Assembly (NCBI RefSeq): GCF_016863335.1
Contig: NZ_BOOR01000029.1
Location: 59,536-123,535, forward strand
Reading direction: 5' to 3'
DNA: 64,000 bases
Origin: Planotetraspora thailandica
Lineage (GTDB): Bacteria; Actinomycetota; Actinomycetes; Streptosporangiales; Streptosporangiaceae
Positions within the stretch are counted from its first letter, which is position 1. Every line of letters begins with the position of its first letter. Positions 8,890-19,545 of this stretch are shown one piece after another. The notes below the pieces were generated by a model that worked only from the letters and a program-made list of their open reading frames with translations, was not told where the DNA came from and did no database searches. The position numbers were made by a program, and so were the translations under genes.

Positions 8890-8977
8890 GGCTCCACCAT
8901 GTCCGATCCCCAGCCCCCACGTCAAATCATCTGGGACGGCGATCTCAATATTTGAAATACCCGCCTGATCGCGCGAT

Positions 8978-9247
8978 CTCCGCTCGCGCGGGCTCGGGCG
9001 CTTCCAGTCGGCGTCTTCCCTCGTCGCTCGGGGTCGCTCGTACCTCGCTCCCCGCTCGCTCCTCAGTCCAGACACCGCCGCGCCCTCGCGGTGACGGTTG
9101 TGCACGGTTGCCGATTGTGGCGAGCACAAGGGTCACGCTCGTGGCGCGGCCGGGTTCTGGACTGAGGAACGCCCGCAGCGAGGAACGAGCGAGGACGTGA
9201 CGAGGGAAGACCCGGCCTCAAAGCGCCACGAGCACGCGCGAGCGGAG
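8978..9247. repeat. 270 bp fold-back element (imperfect inverted repeat, arms about 125 bp)
   Basis: Left arm 8978-9103 and right arm 9124-9247 are reverse complements over nearly their whole length, with a 20 nt loop. Identical blocks include CTCCGCTCGCGCG (8978-8990 with 9235-9247), GTCTTCCCTCGTC (9013-9025 with 9199-9211) and CCTCAGTCCAGA (9061-9072 with 9156-9167). It lies between the 3' end of the GGDEF-EAL gene and the ilv leader, both on the minus strand. No open frame of note. It could be a MITE-like relic, a structured RNA or a large terminator; sequence alone does not decide. Confidence 0.85.
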
Positions 9248-9271
9248 CGAGCGCAATCAAACACAGCGCCC

Positions 9272-9290
9272 GCCTCGCCGAAGGCGAGGC
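9272..9290 (-). terminator. Hairpin after the GGDEF-EAL gene
   Basis: GCCTCGCC / GGCGAGGC, a perfect 8 bp stem with a 3 nt loop, 20 bases beyond the stop of the minus-strand gene ending at 9310. It is followed by the large fold-back element. There is no U-tract. Confidence 0.6.
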
Positions 9291-9309
9291 CATAAGCGCA
9301 GAGCAAATG

Positions 9310-12138
9310 TCACGCAGTGTTCTGGAGGGGGGTCCGCATGAGGGAGTCGACGCCGCGGGCGGCCATGGGGCGGCCTACCAGGTAGCCCTGACCACGGGTG
9401 CAGCCCATCTCGCGGAGCAACTCGAGCTGCTCGGGCCGTTCGATGCCTTCGGCGACGACGACCAGGCCGAGGTCGTGGCCGAGCCGTACGATCGTGCGGG
9501 TCAGCAGGGTGAGGGTCTCGTCGCGGCCGAGGCCGGACACGAACGACGGATCGATCTTGATCGTGTCCACGGGCAGCTGGCGGAGGAACGCCAGCGACGC
9601 GTAGCCGGTGCCGAAGTCGTCGATGGCCAGCCGTACGCCGAGGGCGCGCAGCTGCGACAGCTTGTTGATCGTGTCGTCGGCGTCTTCGACCAGCATCTCC
9701 TCGATCACCTCGAGGGTCAGCGCGCTGGCGGGGAGGCCGCTCTCCTCGAGGGCCTGGGCGACGGTTTCGACGAACCGGGGCGCGGTGATCTGGCGCAGGG
9801 ACAGGTTGAGCGACAGCCCGATGTCGATCGACGAGGCCCGCCAGGCGGCGACCTCCCTGCACGCCTCGTGCAGGATCCATTCGCTGAGAGGCACGATGAG
9901 CCCGGTGTCCTCGGCGGGGCCGAGGAACTTCTCGGGCGGCACGAACGTGCCTCCCCGCCACCACCGGACCAGGGCCTCCACGGCGGTGACCCGGGAGGTC
10001 GCCAGGTCGACGATGGGCTGGTATTCGACGGCGAACTGGTTGTCCAGCAAGGCCCGTTGCAGGTCGGCCGCGATCTCCAGGCGGCGTACGACGTCGGCGT
10101 GCATGTGGGCGGCGAAGACCTCGACCCTCCGGCCGCCGAGCTCCTTTGCGCGTGACATCGCCACGTCGGCGTTGCGCAGCAGCTCGCCCGTGGACAGGCC
10201 GTCCTCGGCGAAGGCGACGCCGACGCTGGCGGTGAGGGCCATGTCGCGGTCGGCCACCCGGAACGGCTCGGCCGAGACGGCGCGCACCAGCCGTTCGGCG
10301 AGGTCGATCGCGGTCTGCGCGTCGGCGCCGCTGGAGACGCCACCTTCGAGCAGCACCGCGAACTCGTCGCCGCCCCAGCGGGCCAGCGTGTCGTCGGCCC
10401 GTACGGCGGAGCGCAGCCGGCGGGCGGCCTGGCCGAGCAGGTAGTCGCCGCTCGCGTGGCCGACGGAGTCGTTGACCCCGGTGAAGCCGTCCAGGTCCAG
10501 GAAGATCACGGCGGCCCTGCCGGACCCCCGGCGGGCCAGGACCTCCCGGGCGCGTTCCTCCAAGTAGGCCCGGTTGGGCAGGCCGGTCACGCCGTCGTGA
10601 AAGGTCAGATGGGTGACCTGGTTGCGCAGGGCCACCTGGTCGCTGAGGTCCCTGACGCTGACGAGGATGCGGTCCTCGGCGCGCACGTCGCGTGTCGCGA
10701 CCGACTCGGTGGGCCGCCAGGTGCCGTCAGAGGCGCGGACCCGGCAGGAGATGCGGCAGCTGGCGTGCCGTTCGAGCCCGTCCTCGTCGGCGGCCATCCG
10801 GCGCAGCAGGATCTGGATGCCCGGCACGTCCTCGGGGTGGATGTAGTCGAACATGGGACGGCCGGCGAGGTCGTCGGGGCAGTAGCCGTAGGTGTCCTCG
10901 ACGCCCGCGCCGATCTCCTTGATGACGCCGTCGTGGTCGAGCACGAGGACGACGTCGCCGGTGTTCTCGGCGAGCTCGCGCAGTTGCCGCTCGCCGACGT
11001 CGACGAGGCGCCGCATCCCGGCGGTCTCGACGAGGAGCACGAACAGGCGGCCGAGCAGCACAAGGACGACGGACGCGGCGACCACCGACAGAGCGGCGTC
11101 GCGGTTGCCGCTGATCGCCTGGAATGCCACGGCGACGGTGGCGGCGGCGACCAGGACCAGCGGCGCGGCAGCGGTCACCGCGGTGGGAAGCGCCCTGCGC
11201 AGCCGGCGTTCCTCGAGCCAGGGCGCGACGGCGAGCACGAGGAACGCCGCCGGGGCGACCAGGACCGCCGCGAGCGGAGGGTCGTCGCCGTTGAGGCGGG
11301 CGAGCGCGGTGCCCGTCTCGGCCAGGGTGATCGCGGCCAGGGTGATCAGCGTGGCCAGGCCCATGACTCTTCCGCCGGACCGGGCTCCTGCGACGGCGGA
11401 GGCGACGGCGCACGACGCGAGCAGGCAGACGACCGGCATCGCCAGCGTGGCGAAGAACGGCCCGGCGTCGTCGGCCTTCGCGAAGATCGGGCCGAAGAGC
11501 AGAACCCAGCCGACGGTGAAGATCGAGGCGGCGCCCAGATAGGCGTCGGCCGCCTGCCGGAAGGCGCCCCGGCCGAAAGCCGGCGGAGACACCGACAGGC
11601 CGCCGCCGATCGCCATCAGCACCGAGCCGACGAGCAGCAGCAGGTCGGCGAAGGTCAGCACGAACGAGGTGCCGTCGGCCACCGGCCGCAGGCCGACGCC
11701 GAGCAGCCAGGTCAGCGAGCCGGACGCGAGCCACCGCAGGGCGGCGGGGCGCTGCCGGACCACTGGGACGGCACGCGAGGCGGTGGCGAACAGGAGCGAG
11801 ATGACGGCGAACAGGCCGGTGGCGACGCCGGCGACGGCGGCGACGACAGGAGAGGGTCCCCCGCCGAGCAGTGCGGCGATGATCCCCACCGCGCCGAGCC
11901 CGGCGGCGACGGTGAGCGAACCCCTCGGGTTGCGCCTGCCGTCCACGTGTACCGCCTCTGGATTCGTCGTCGTCTCGTGTCCGGCCGGCCCGGAGCCCCG
12001 TGCCTCGGAGCCGCGCGCCCTGTCGCCCTGCGCCTGCGATCCCTGTGTCTCGGGGTCGTGGGCCTCCATTTCGGCGTCCGCCGTCTCCGGAGATGGGGAA
12101 TCGACCGCGTCGTCACGCCCGGAGGGGTCTGGTGTCAT
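9310..12138 (-). CDS. Membrane PAS-GGDEF-EAL protein (c-di-GMP synthase/phosphodiesterase)
   Basis: A 942-residue membrane protein. An N-terminal acidic/Gly-rich cytoplasmic tail of about 75 residues is followed by eight to ten hydrophobic helices to about residue 370, then a PAS-type sensor (about 390-510: LAENTGDVVLVLDHDGVIKEIGAG), GGDEF (intact WGGDEF about 587, with inhibitory-site RADD five residues before it) and EAL (about 720 onwards: VEALVRW, LNLS, IDDFGTGYASL, IKIDPSF, VVAEGIE). All catalytic signatures look complete, so it could make or break cyclic-di-GMP. Streptomyces carries a GGDEF-EAL gene (cdgF, from memory) at the same place upstream of ilvB. The ATG has AGGAGG five bases before it. 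Confidence 0.95.
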   Translation of the reverse strand: MTPDPSGRDDAVDSPSPETADAEMEAHDPETQGSQAQGDRARGSEARGSGPAGHETTTNPEAVHVDGRRNPRGSLTVAAGLGAVGIIAALLGGGPSPVVAAVAGVATGLFAVISLLFATASRAVPVVRQRPAALRWLASGSLTWLLGVGLRPVADGTSFVLTFADLLLLVGSVLMAIGGGLSVSPPAFGRGAFRQAADAYLGAASIFTVGWVLLFGPIFAKADDAGPFFATLAMPVVCLLASCAVASAVAGARSGGRVMGLATLITLAAITLAETGTALARLNGDDPPLAAVLVAPAAFLVLAVAPWLEERRLRRALPTAVTAAAPLVLVAAATVAVAFQAISGNRDAALSVVAASVVLVLLGRLFVLLVETAGMRRLVDVGERQLRELAENTGDVVLVLDHDGVIKEIGAGVEDTYGYCPDDLAGRPMFDYIHPEDVPGIQILLRRMAADEDGLERHASCRISCRVRASDGTWRPTESVATRDVRAEDRILVSVRDLSDQVALRNQVTHLTFHDGVTGLPNRAYLEERAREVLARRGSGRAAVIFLDLDGFTGVNDSVGHASGDYLLGQAARRLRSAVRADDTLARWGGDEFAVLLEGGVSSGADAQTAIDLAERLVRAVSAEPFRVADRDMALTASVGVAFAEDGLSTGELLRNADVAMSRAKELGGRRVEVFAAHMHADVVRRLEIAADLQRALLDNQFAVEYQPIVDLATSRVTAVEALVRWWRGGTFVPPEKFLGPAEDTGLIVPLSEWILHEACREVAAWRASSIDIGLSLNLSLRQITAPRFVETVAQALEESGLPASALTLEVIEEMLVEDADDTINKLSQLRALGVRLAIDDFGTGYASLAFLRQLPVDTIKIDPSFVSGLGRDETLTLLTRTIVRLGHDLGLVVVAEGIERPEQLELLREMGCTRGQGYLVGRPMAARGVDSLMRTPLQNTA

Positions 12139-12561
12139 GGCCCCTCCTGTCCTTGACCCGGCTTGCTCTCCATGTCACATGGCCAGTCTGCGCACAGCCC
12201 CTGATCACCGAGGTGGCAAACAGTGAGTCGTCACCGATCTGATAACCGGCCACGCGCGACGACGTTCACCGTACGCACTACAGGTCACGGAGCAGCCACG
12301 TTCCGGAATCCTTAATGGACCAGTCAGGACCGGCAGTCAAATCACCACACGGGTTTCGCCGCCGACGATCGGCAATGACCGCTGATCATGTTAGCGAGAT
12401 TCCACCGGTCACGTAGCGAATGGCCTGATAAGGCATCGGTTCCCGCGCGCCGTGGCGACGCGGAAGCGCTGCCCCTGATCTGCTGTGAGCTCTGCCACAG
12501 AAACCGCGGGAACCCTCGCCGCGAAACGCGAGTATGGAAGGGACGAGGGAGGTTGCGAAGC
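12139..12561. other. Divergent intergenic region, no gene seen
   Basis: 423 bp between the divergent GGDEF-EAL gene and the sugar dehydrogenase gene. It must hold promoters for both. I see no convincing -35/-10 pair, no palindrome longer than 9 bp and no reading frame with a ribosome-binding site other than that of the dehydrogenase (GAGGGAGG, 12545-12552). Confidence 0.5.
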
Positions 12562-13764
12562 ATGGTGATGAGGGGCCGGGCGGCTCGACGCGTGCCGCCG
12601 ACGACGTCCACAGAGCAGACGACGGCACGGGTGAGGACACCACGGGCGACCACGCTGACGGCGGCGGTGTCGGCGGCGCTGGCGGCGGCGCTCGTGGCGT
12701 GTTCCGCCGCGCCGGAGAACAGCGGCTCGACGGCGCGGCCGGGCGGCACGACGACCGGACAGGGCGCTTCGACCCCTGCTCCCCTGCCGGGCCAGACGCA
12801 GGCCGTCCCCGGCACGCCGCGGACCCTGGTCTCCGACCTGTCGGTGCCCTGGGCCATCGGGTTCCTGCCCGACGGCGACGCGCTCGTCACGGAGCGGGAC
12901 TCCGCGCGGCTCCTGCTGGTGAAACCCAACGGCCAGGCACGCACGATCGGGACGATCGAGGGCGTCTCGCCGAGCGGGGAGGGCGGTCTGCTCGGTGTGG
13001 CCGTGTCGCCGAAGTACACCTCCGACCGCTACGTCTTCGTCTATTTCTCCGCCGAAGGCGACAACCGGGTGGTCCGGTACCGCTACGACGGTCGCCTGTC
13101 CGACCCGGTCGCGATCGTCACGGGCATTCCGAGAGGCTCGATCCACAACGGCGGGCGGCTCGCCTTCGGCCCGGACGGATACCTGTACGTCGCCACCGGC
13201 GAGACCGGCGAGCGCCCGCTGTCGCAGGACACGAACTCCCTGGCCGGCAAGATCCTCCGGATGACCGTCGACGGGAAGCCCGCCCCCGGCAACCCGTTCG
13301 GCAACCTGGTCTGGTCGTACGGCCACCGCAACGTCCAGGGCCTGGCCTGGGACTCCGGCGGCCGGATGTACGCCACCGAGTTCGGCCAGAACACCTACGA
13401 CGAGATCAACCGGATCGAGAAGGGCCACAACTACGGATGGCCCGAGGTCGAGGGCATGGGACGCGACCGCAGGTACACCAATCCCCTGCTCACCTGGACG
13501 ACCGACGAGGCGTCGCCGTCCGGGCTCGCCTACGCCGACGGCTCCCTGTGGGCGGCCGCCCTGCGGGGTCAGCGGTTGTGGCGGATCCCGCTGAGCGCGG
13601 AGGGAACCGTGGGCAGGCCGGTCGCGCTCTACACGGGCGAGTTCGGCCGGCTCCGGGCGGTCACCACCGCGCCCGACGGCTCGTTGTGGATCGGGACCAG
13701 CAACAAGGACGGCCGGGGATCCCCCCGCCCAGGCGACGACCGCATCCTCGTCCTCACCCCCTGA
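12562..13764 (+). CDS. PQQ-dependent sugar dehydrogenase-like lipoprotein (GSDH/Asd family)
   Basis: A 400-residue exported protein. After a basic N-terminus (MVMRGRAARR...) a hydrophobic segment ends in a lipobox, ALVAC, and a Ser/Gly/Thr linker. The remainder is a six-bladed propeller of the glucose/sorbosone dehydrogenase family: SDLSVPWAIGFLPDGDALVTERDSAR, GEGGLLGVAVSPKY, HNGGRLAFGPDGYLYVATGETG, GHRNVQGLAWD, EINRIEKGHNYGWPEVEG. The His/Gly/Arg positions near PQQ are present, but cofactor and substrate are not established for most members. ATG 12562 has GAGGGAGG nine bases before it; the frame is open upstream to 12388 without family resemblance. Confidence 0.9.
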   Translation: MVMRGRAARRVPPTTSTEQTTARVRTPRATTLTAAVSAALAAALVACSAAPENSGSTARPGGTTTGQGASTPAPLPGQTQAVPGTPRTLVSDLSVPWAIGFLPDGDALVTERDSARLLLVKPNGQARTIGTIEGVSPSGEGGLLGVAVSPKYTSDRYVFVYFSAEGDNRVVRYRYDGRLSDPVAIVTGIPRGSIHNGGRLAFGPDGYLYVATGETGERPLSQDTNSLAGKILRMTVDGKPAPGNPFGNLVWSYGHRNVQGLAWDSGGRMYATEFGQNTYDEINRIEKGHNYGWPEVEGMGRDRRYTNPLLTWTTDEASPSGLAYADGSLWAAALRGQRLWRIPLSAEGTVGRPVALYTGEFGRLRAVTTAPDGSLWIGTSNKDGRGSPRPGDDRILVLTP

Positions 13765-13780
13765 GACGCCCCCCGTGCCC

Positions 13781-13898
13781 GTGATCATGCAGAAGTTCGA
13801 GCAAACGCTGCCTGACCTGCGGCAACCCCAGTCGTGATCATGCAGAAGTTCGCCGCCACGCCGTACGACCTGCACAAACGCGATTCGTGATCATGCAG
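13781..13898 (+). repeat. Array A of the 53-bp-period GTGATCATGCAGAAGTTCG repeat
   Basis: Three copies start at 13781, 13834 and 13887, exactly 53 bp apart. Copies 1 and 2 share GTGATCATGCAGAAGTTCG (unit positions 1-19) and GACCTGC (34-40) with variable bases between; copy 3 stops after GTGATCATGCAG. It sits between the convergent stops of the sugar dehydrogenase gene and the vanW-type gene. 53 is not a multiple of 3, so this is not coding. Confidence 0.9.
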
Positions 13899-13916
13899 GC
13901 CGTACAGCCCCCGGGG

Positions 13917-15866
13917 TCATCCGGCGGTGGGGCAGGTGACCGCGGGCTGCGGCCGGTAGACGGTCTTGAAGGACTGCTTGGCCTCGACCTTGCCGTCCCG
14001 CCGCAACGTCCGGGTCACCTCCGCGGTGAACCCGGGCTGTCCGGACGACGGCACACACTGCGGCCCCGTGCCGGCGATGGGAGCCGCCTGGGTGACAGCA
14101 GTCTTGACCGGCCCGCGGATCTCCACGTCGTACCGTTTGGTGCTCCACAACTCGACGGTCACCGCGGTGTCGGTGGCGGTCGCATGGATCAGCACGCCGT
14201 AGGGGGTCTCGTTCTTCCACTTCAGATCGGGCGCGGGATAGGAGACGGCCGCGTCCATGCCCTCCGGATACTGCGGCATGTACACCTCGGAGGGCGTGCG
14301 GTCGATGTCGTCCAGCCCTGCGCGCACCATCGCGTTGAAGATCGTGGTGGCCACCTGGGACATGCCGGCCACGTCGGAACCGGCCTGCCCGCGGATCATG
14401 GTGGACGTGTAGCCGCCGCCGTAACCTTCAGCCGCGTCGCGCCTGCCGACGAGCTCGTTGAACGAGAAGGTCTGCCCCGGCCTGACCAGCTGGTAGTTGA
14501 CGACTCGGGTGGCGGCCTGGATGTTGGCCGTCCGCGGCACGCAACAGGGGTAGCTGGTCGTGAACTCGCCGATCTTCTCCTTGACGCCCAGGTCGACGGC
14601 GTCCTGGTCCGTCACGACGGGCGGCGCGTCCAGAAGCGACACCGGCACCGTACGGCTTCCGCCGCCCAGTGCGGCGATCATGTCGGTCGCCATGCGGCCG
14701 GTGTCGAGCCGCCGCCCTTCGCGGGCGTGCACGAGGACCGGCCGATCGTCCTCGATGGTGAACGTGGCGCTCCTGGCGGCGGCGCCCGGCTCGATCAGCC
14801 GCCGCTCGATGCCCGGGGCGATCTCGGCCGCCTCGAACTTCGGACGCAGCGAGTGCCCCTCCGGCACGAAGGTCAGGTGCGAGGCCAGCACGATCGGGGG
14901 CAGTTCGACGGCCTTGCCCCCCTCGGTAAGGGTGATCGGCGAGGCGACCGCGTGTTTCGCCCACACGACGGCCCTCTGTACGGCGTCGCGGCCGACCTGG
15001 GGCGTGTTCTTCACGGTCGTGGCCCTGACCGTGATGTCGGGGGTGAGATAGGCGCGCTGGATGTCCCGCCCGACGACCGTTTTGTCGATCGTGTAGCCGG
15101 CGTGGGGGTAGACCGGCACGGGCGTCGTGCCGTCGAACCTGACGCCGCCCTCCCTCGCCGGGTCCTCCAGGGACTCGCCAACGTCCCTGGCCACGGCCGC
15201 CTCCAGCTTGACCTGGTCGACCGTGATCACCGGCTCGAGCTGTGTGCCGCCGGTGAACGCGCGCCACACCTCGAGCGGGGACGGGAAGCCGGTCGGTGCC
15301 TGCCGTACCGTCGCCTCGGCGTCGAACCGCAGGCCGGCGTCGTCCGGGTTGACCGCGATGCGTTCGCTGCCCTGCATCACGACGACGGGTGCGTGGGTCC
15401 GCCCGTACAGCTTCTCGCGCAGGTTCAGCACCGCGTCGGACGGCGACAGCCCGCCGATCTCGACGCCGAGAACCGTCGTGCCCTGCAGGATCCCGCCTGA
15501 CATGGACACGGCGGACCCGAGGTAGAGCAATACCAGCAGCACGGCCAGCGCGACGATCCAGTAGCGGCCCGCCGGGGACCTGTCTTCGGGTCCGAGTTCG
15601 GTTTCGAAGGGGGCGGGCTCTTCCTGAACCGTCGCGTCCGCGACCGGCCACGGCTCGACAGGGGTGGCGGGCGGCGGAAGGTTGCTGCCGCCGCCGGTCT
15701 GGGGAGCCGCCGGGGTGAGCCGCGGCGCGCCCTCTCCGAAGATGTCAGCCGACACCCCTGGCGGGAGCGAGGAGGTGTTCGATCGAACCGGGTGAAGCTG
15801 GTCGGCCGAAGGCGTCGCCGAGGCCGGATCCGGCGGCGGATCGATGGACGCTCCGGCGTTCCGCAC
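13917..15866 (-). CDS. VanW family protein with peptidoglycan-binding-like domains
   Basis: A 649-residue membrane-anchored cell-wall protein. A Pro-rich cytoplasmic tail (1-100) precedes one helix (YWIVALAVLLVLLYLGSAV, 102-120), then repeated extracytoplasmic domains of the PG_binding_4/YoaR type (120-430: LGVEIGGLSPSDAVLNLREKL; AAVARDVGE...), then the VanW domain (about 435-570: ATRVVNYQLVRPGQTFSFNELVGRR, GGYTSTM, GMSQVATTIFNAMVRAGLDDIDRTPS, YMPQYPEGMDAAV). VanW proteins accompany some vancomycin-resistance clusters but their biochemical role is unknown. GTG 15866 has GGAGGA nine bases before it. Confidence 0.92.
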   Translation of the reverse strand: MRNAGASIDPPPDPASATPSADQLHPVRSNTSSLPPGVSADIFGEGAPRLTPAAPQTGGGSNLPPPATPVEPWPVADATVQEEPAPFETELGPEDRSPAGRYWIVALAVLLVLLYLGSAVSMSGGILQGTTVLGVEIGGLSPSDAVLNLREKLYGRTHAPVVVMQGSERIAVNPDDAGLRFDAEATVRQAPTGFPSPLEVWRAFTGGTQLEPVITVDQVKLEAAVARDVGESLEDPAREGGVRFDGTTPVPVYPHAGYTIDKTVVGRDIQRAYLTPDITVRATTVKNTPQVGRDAVQRAVVWAKHAVASPITLTEGGKAVELPPIVLASHLTFVPEGHSLRPKFEAAEIAPGIERRLIEPGAAARSATFTIEDDRPVLVHAREGRRLDTGRMATDMIAALGGGSRTVPVSLLDAPPVVTDQDAVDLGVKEKIGEFTTSYPCCVPRTANIQAATRVVNYQLVRPGQTFSFNELVGRRDAAEGYGGGYTSTMIRGQAGSDVAGMSQVATTIFNAMVRAGLDDIDRTPSEVYMPQYPEGMDAAVSYPAPDLKWKNETPYGVLIHATATDTAVTVELWSTKRYDVEIRGPVKTAVTQAAPIAGTGPQCVPSSGQPGFTAEVTRTLRRDGKVEAKQSFKTVYRPQPAVTCPTAG

Positions 15867-15999
15867 GCCTCGGTCTCCTCCGGCTCAAGGGCTCACGGGT
15901 AACTGCGTTCAGCCAACCTTAAAGCAATGCCTTCGAGATATGTCATGAAACAGCGACCTACTCCGCACCGCGTGTAACGATCCTTACACCGCCGGCGTC

Positions 16000-16041
16000 C
16001 CCTGTCGTACGGCTCGGCACACGCGGAGCCGTACGACAGGG
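16000..16041 (-). terminator. Terminator of the gatCAB operon
   Basis: A perfect 16 bp stem (16000-16015 with 16026-16041, CCCTGTCGTACGGCTC) and 10 nt loop, 9 bp after the gatB stop on the minus strand. There is no U-tract. Confidence 0.8.
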
Positions 16042-16049
16042 TCGACGGC

Positions 16050-17558
16050 TTATCCCTGGACGCCGAGCTTTTCGAGGATGAGCTCGCGGGCACGGCCGGC
16101 GTCGGCCTTGCCCCTGCTGGCCTTCATGACCCCTCCCACGAGGGCGCCCACGGCCGCGACCTTGCCCGAACGCACCTTGTCGGCCGCGTCGGCGTTACTC
16201 GCCAGGACCTGGTCGATGATCGCCGACAGCTCGCCCTCGTCGTTGACGATCCGCAGGCCCCGCTTCTCGACCACGTCTTCGGGCGTACCCTCGCCCGCGA
16301 GCACACCCTCCAGCACCTGGCGGGCCAGCTTGTCGTTCAGCGCGCCGGACGCGACCAGCTCGGTGACCTTGGCCACGTCGCCGGGCCTGATGGGCAGGTC
16401 GGCGAGAGCCGTACCCGACTCGTTGGCCCGGCGTGCCAGCTCGCCCATCCACCACTTGCGGGCGTCCGCGGCGGGGGCCCCGGCCTCGACCGTGGCCTCG
16501 ACCAGCTCAATGGCGCCGGCGTTGTGCATGGCCGCCATGTCGAGGTCGGACACGCCCCACTCGGCCTGCAGACGGGCCCGCCGCACGGACGGCAGCTCGG
16601 GCAGCTCGGCCTTCAGCTGCGCCACCCACGCGGGATCGGGCGCGATCGGCACCAGGTCGGGCTCGGGGAAGTACCGGTAGTCCTGCGCCTCCTCCTTGGA
16701 CCGGCCGGACGTGGTCGCCCCGGTGTCCTCGTGGAAGTGGCGGGTCTCCTGGATGATCCGCCCGCCGTCCGCCAGAATCGCCGCCTGCCGCTCGATCTCA
16801 CCGCGGACGGCCCGCTCGACGCTGCGCAGCGAGTTGACGTTCTTCGTCTCGGTGCGGGTGCCCCACTCGGAGGAGCCCCGCGGCATCAGCGAGACGTTGA
16901 CGTCGCACCGGAGCGAGCCCTCCTCCATCCGGACGTCAGAGACGCCGAGGGAGCGCAGGACCTCGCGCAGCTCGGTGACGTACGCCCTGGCCACCTCGGG
17001 GGCGAGCCGGTCCGTCCCCTCGACGGGCTTGGTGACGATCTCGACCAGCGGGATGCCCGCGCGGTTGTAGTCGACGATCGAGTAGTCGGCGCCCTGGATG
17101 CGGCCGGTGGCTCCGCCGACGTGGGTGGACTTGCCGGTGTCCTCCTCGAGGTGCACCCGCTCGATCTCCACCCGGACGGTCTTGCCCTCCACCTGGACGT
17201 CCAGGTAGCCGTCCGTGCACAGCGGCTCGTCGTACTGGCTGATCTGGTAGTTCTTCGGCATGTCCGGATAGAAGTAGTTCTTCCGGGCGAACCTGCACCA
17301 CTCGGCGATCGAGCAGTTCAGCGCGAGGCCGATCCTGATGGTCGACTCGATCGCCTTGGCGTTGGCCACCGGCAGCGAGCCGGGCAGCGCCAGGCAGACC
17401 GGGCACACGTGCGTGTTGGGCGGCGCCCCGAACGTGGTCGGGCAGCCGCAGAACATCTTCGACTCGGTGCCGAGCTCGACGTGCGTCTCCAGCCCCAGCA
17501 CCGGCTCGAAGCGCTCCAGCGCCTCGTCGTACGGCATGAGCGTTTCAGTGCTGCTCAC
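16050..17558 (-). CDS. gatB: Asp-tRNA(Asn)/Glu-tRNA(Gln) amidotransferase subunit B
   Basis: A 502-residue subunit that binds misacylated Glu-tRNA(Gln)/Asp-tRNA(Asn) and activates the side chain with ATP for amidation by GatA. Family blocks: [43 protein letters not shown] (zinc-like cysteines), [46 protein letters not shown] and the C-terminal YqeY-like tail ([30 protein letters not shown]). The length is normal. GTG 17558 is the longest start; ATG 17537 ([12 protein letters not shown]) is possible. Last gene of gatCAB, 109 bp after gatA. Confidence 0.97.
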   Translation of the reverse strand: MSSTETLMPYDEALERFEPVLGLETHVELGTESKMFCGCPTTFGAPPNTHVCPVCLALPGSLPVANAKAIESTIRIGLALNCSIAEWCRFARKNYFYPDMPKNYQISQYDEPLCTDGYLDVQVEGKTVRVEIERVHLEEDTGKSTHVGGATGRIQGADYSIVDYNRAGIPLVEIVTKPVEGTDRLAPEVARAYVTELREVLRSLGVSDVRMEEGSLRCDVNVSLMPRGSSEWGTRTETKNVNSLRSVERAVRGEIERQAAILADGGRIIQETRHFHEDTGATTSGRSKEEAQDYRYFPEPDLVPIAPDPAWVAQLKAELPELPSVRRARLQAEWGVSDLDMAAMHNAGAIELVEATVEAGAPAADARKWWMGELARRANESGTALADLPIRPGDVAKVTELVASGALNDKLARQVLEGVLAGEGTPEDVVEKRGLRIVNDEGELSAIIDQVLASNADAADKVRSGKVAAVGALVGGVMKASRGKADAGRARELILEKLGVQG

Positions 17559-17667
17559 AGGTGACCCCGTCCCTTCACTGCGTTCCTCGCCTCGGCGGCC
17601 CGCCCCACGTGCACGGGGACCGGAACCGCGGAGCCCACATGGATGATCATCTCGCCGTTCCTCCCCT

Positions 17668-19154
<1,487 letters not shown>

Positions 19155-19158
<4 letters not shown>

Positions 19159-19454
19159 GCTTCCTCCCCCAGGATCCTGGGCACGCGGAACCGGTCTTCC
19201 TCGACGGCGGGCGCGCCGGACAACGCCTGGTCGGGCGTCAGGCTGGGCCTGATCTCGTCGGGACGGAACACGTTGGTCAGCGGCAGCGCGTGCGAGGAGG
19301 GCGGGATGTCTCCGGCCGCGACCTCCGCGACACGGGCGACCGCGCCGACGATCTGGTCGAGCTGGGCGGCGAAGTGGTCGAGCTCCTCCTCGTCCAGCGC
19401 CAGCCGGGACAGCCGGGCGAGGTGAGCGACCTCATCGCGGGTTATGGCGGACAT
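19155..19454 (-). CDS. gatC: Asp-tRNA(Asn)/Glu-tRNA(Gln) amidotransferase subunit C
   Basis: A 99-residue linker subunit that wraps GatA and GatB together. Typical sequence: [39 protein letters not shown] and the C-terminal [15 protein letters not shown] ... [13 protein letters not shown] start at ATG 19454; an ATG seven codons upstream adds a basic MKRVRRL unlike the family. First gene of gatCAB. Confidence 0.96.
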
Positions 19455-19545
19455 GAGTCGTCGAACCCGTTTCATGGATGGAGATTGGACCTTCCCATCC
19501 TAGGGCTCGTCTCCAGGCACGGCCGACCCGATGACCCGAGCCTGG

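Noticed and set aside
8738..8920. Longer N-terminus for IlvB using upstream in-frame starts
   Set aside because: The added residues would be coded by the attenuator and leader; ATG 8737 has AGGA at good spacing and matches the family start.
8978..9247. Insertion sequence remnant
   Set aside because: No transposase fragment and no clear target-site duplication at the ends; I list it only as a fold-back element.
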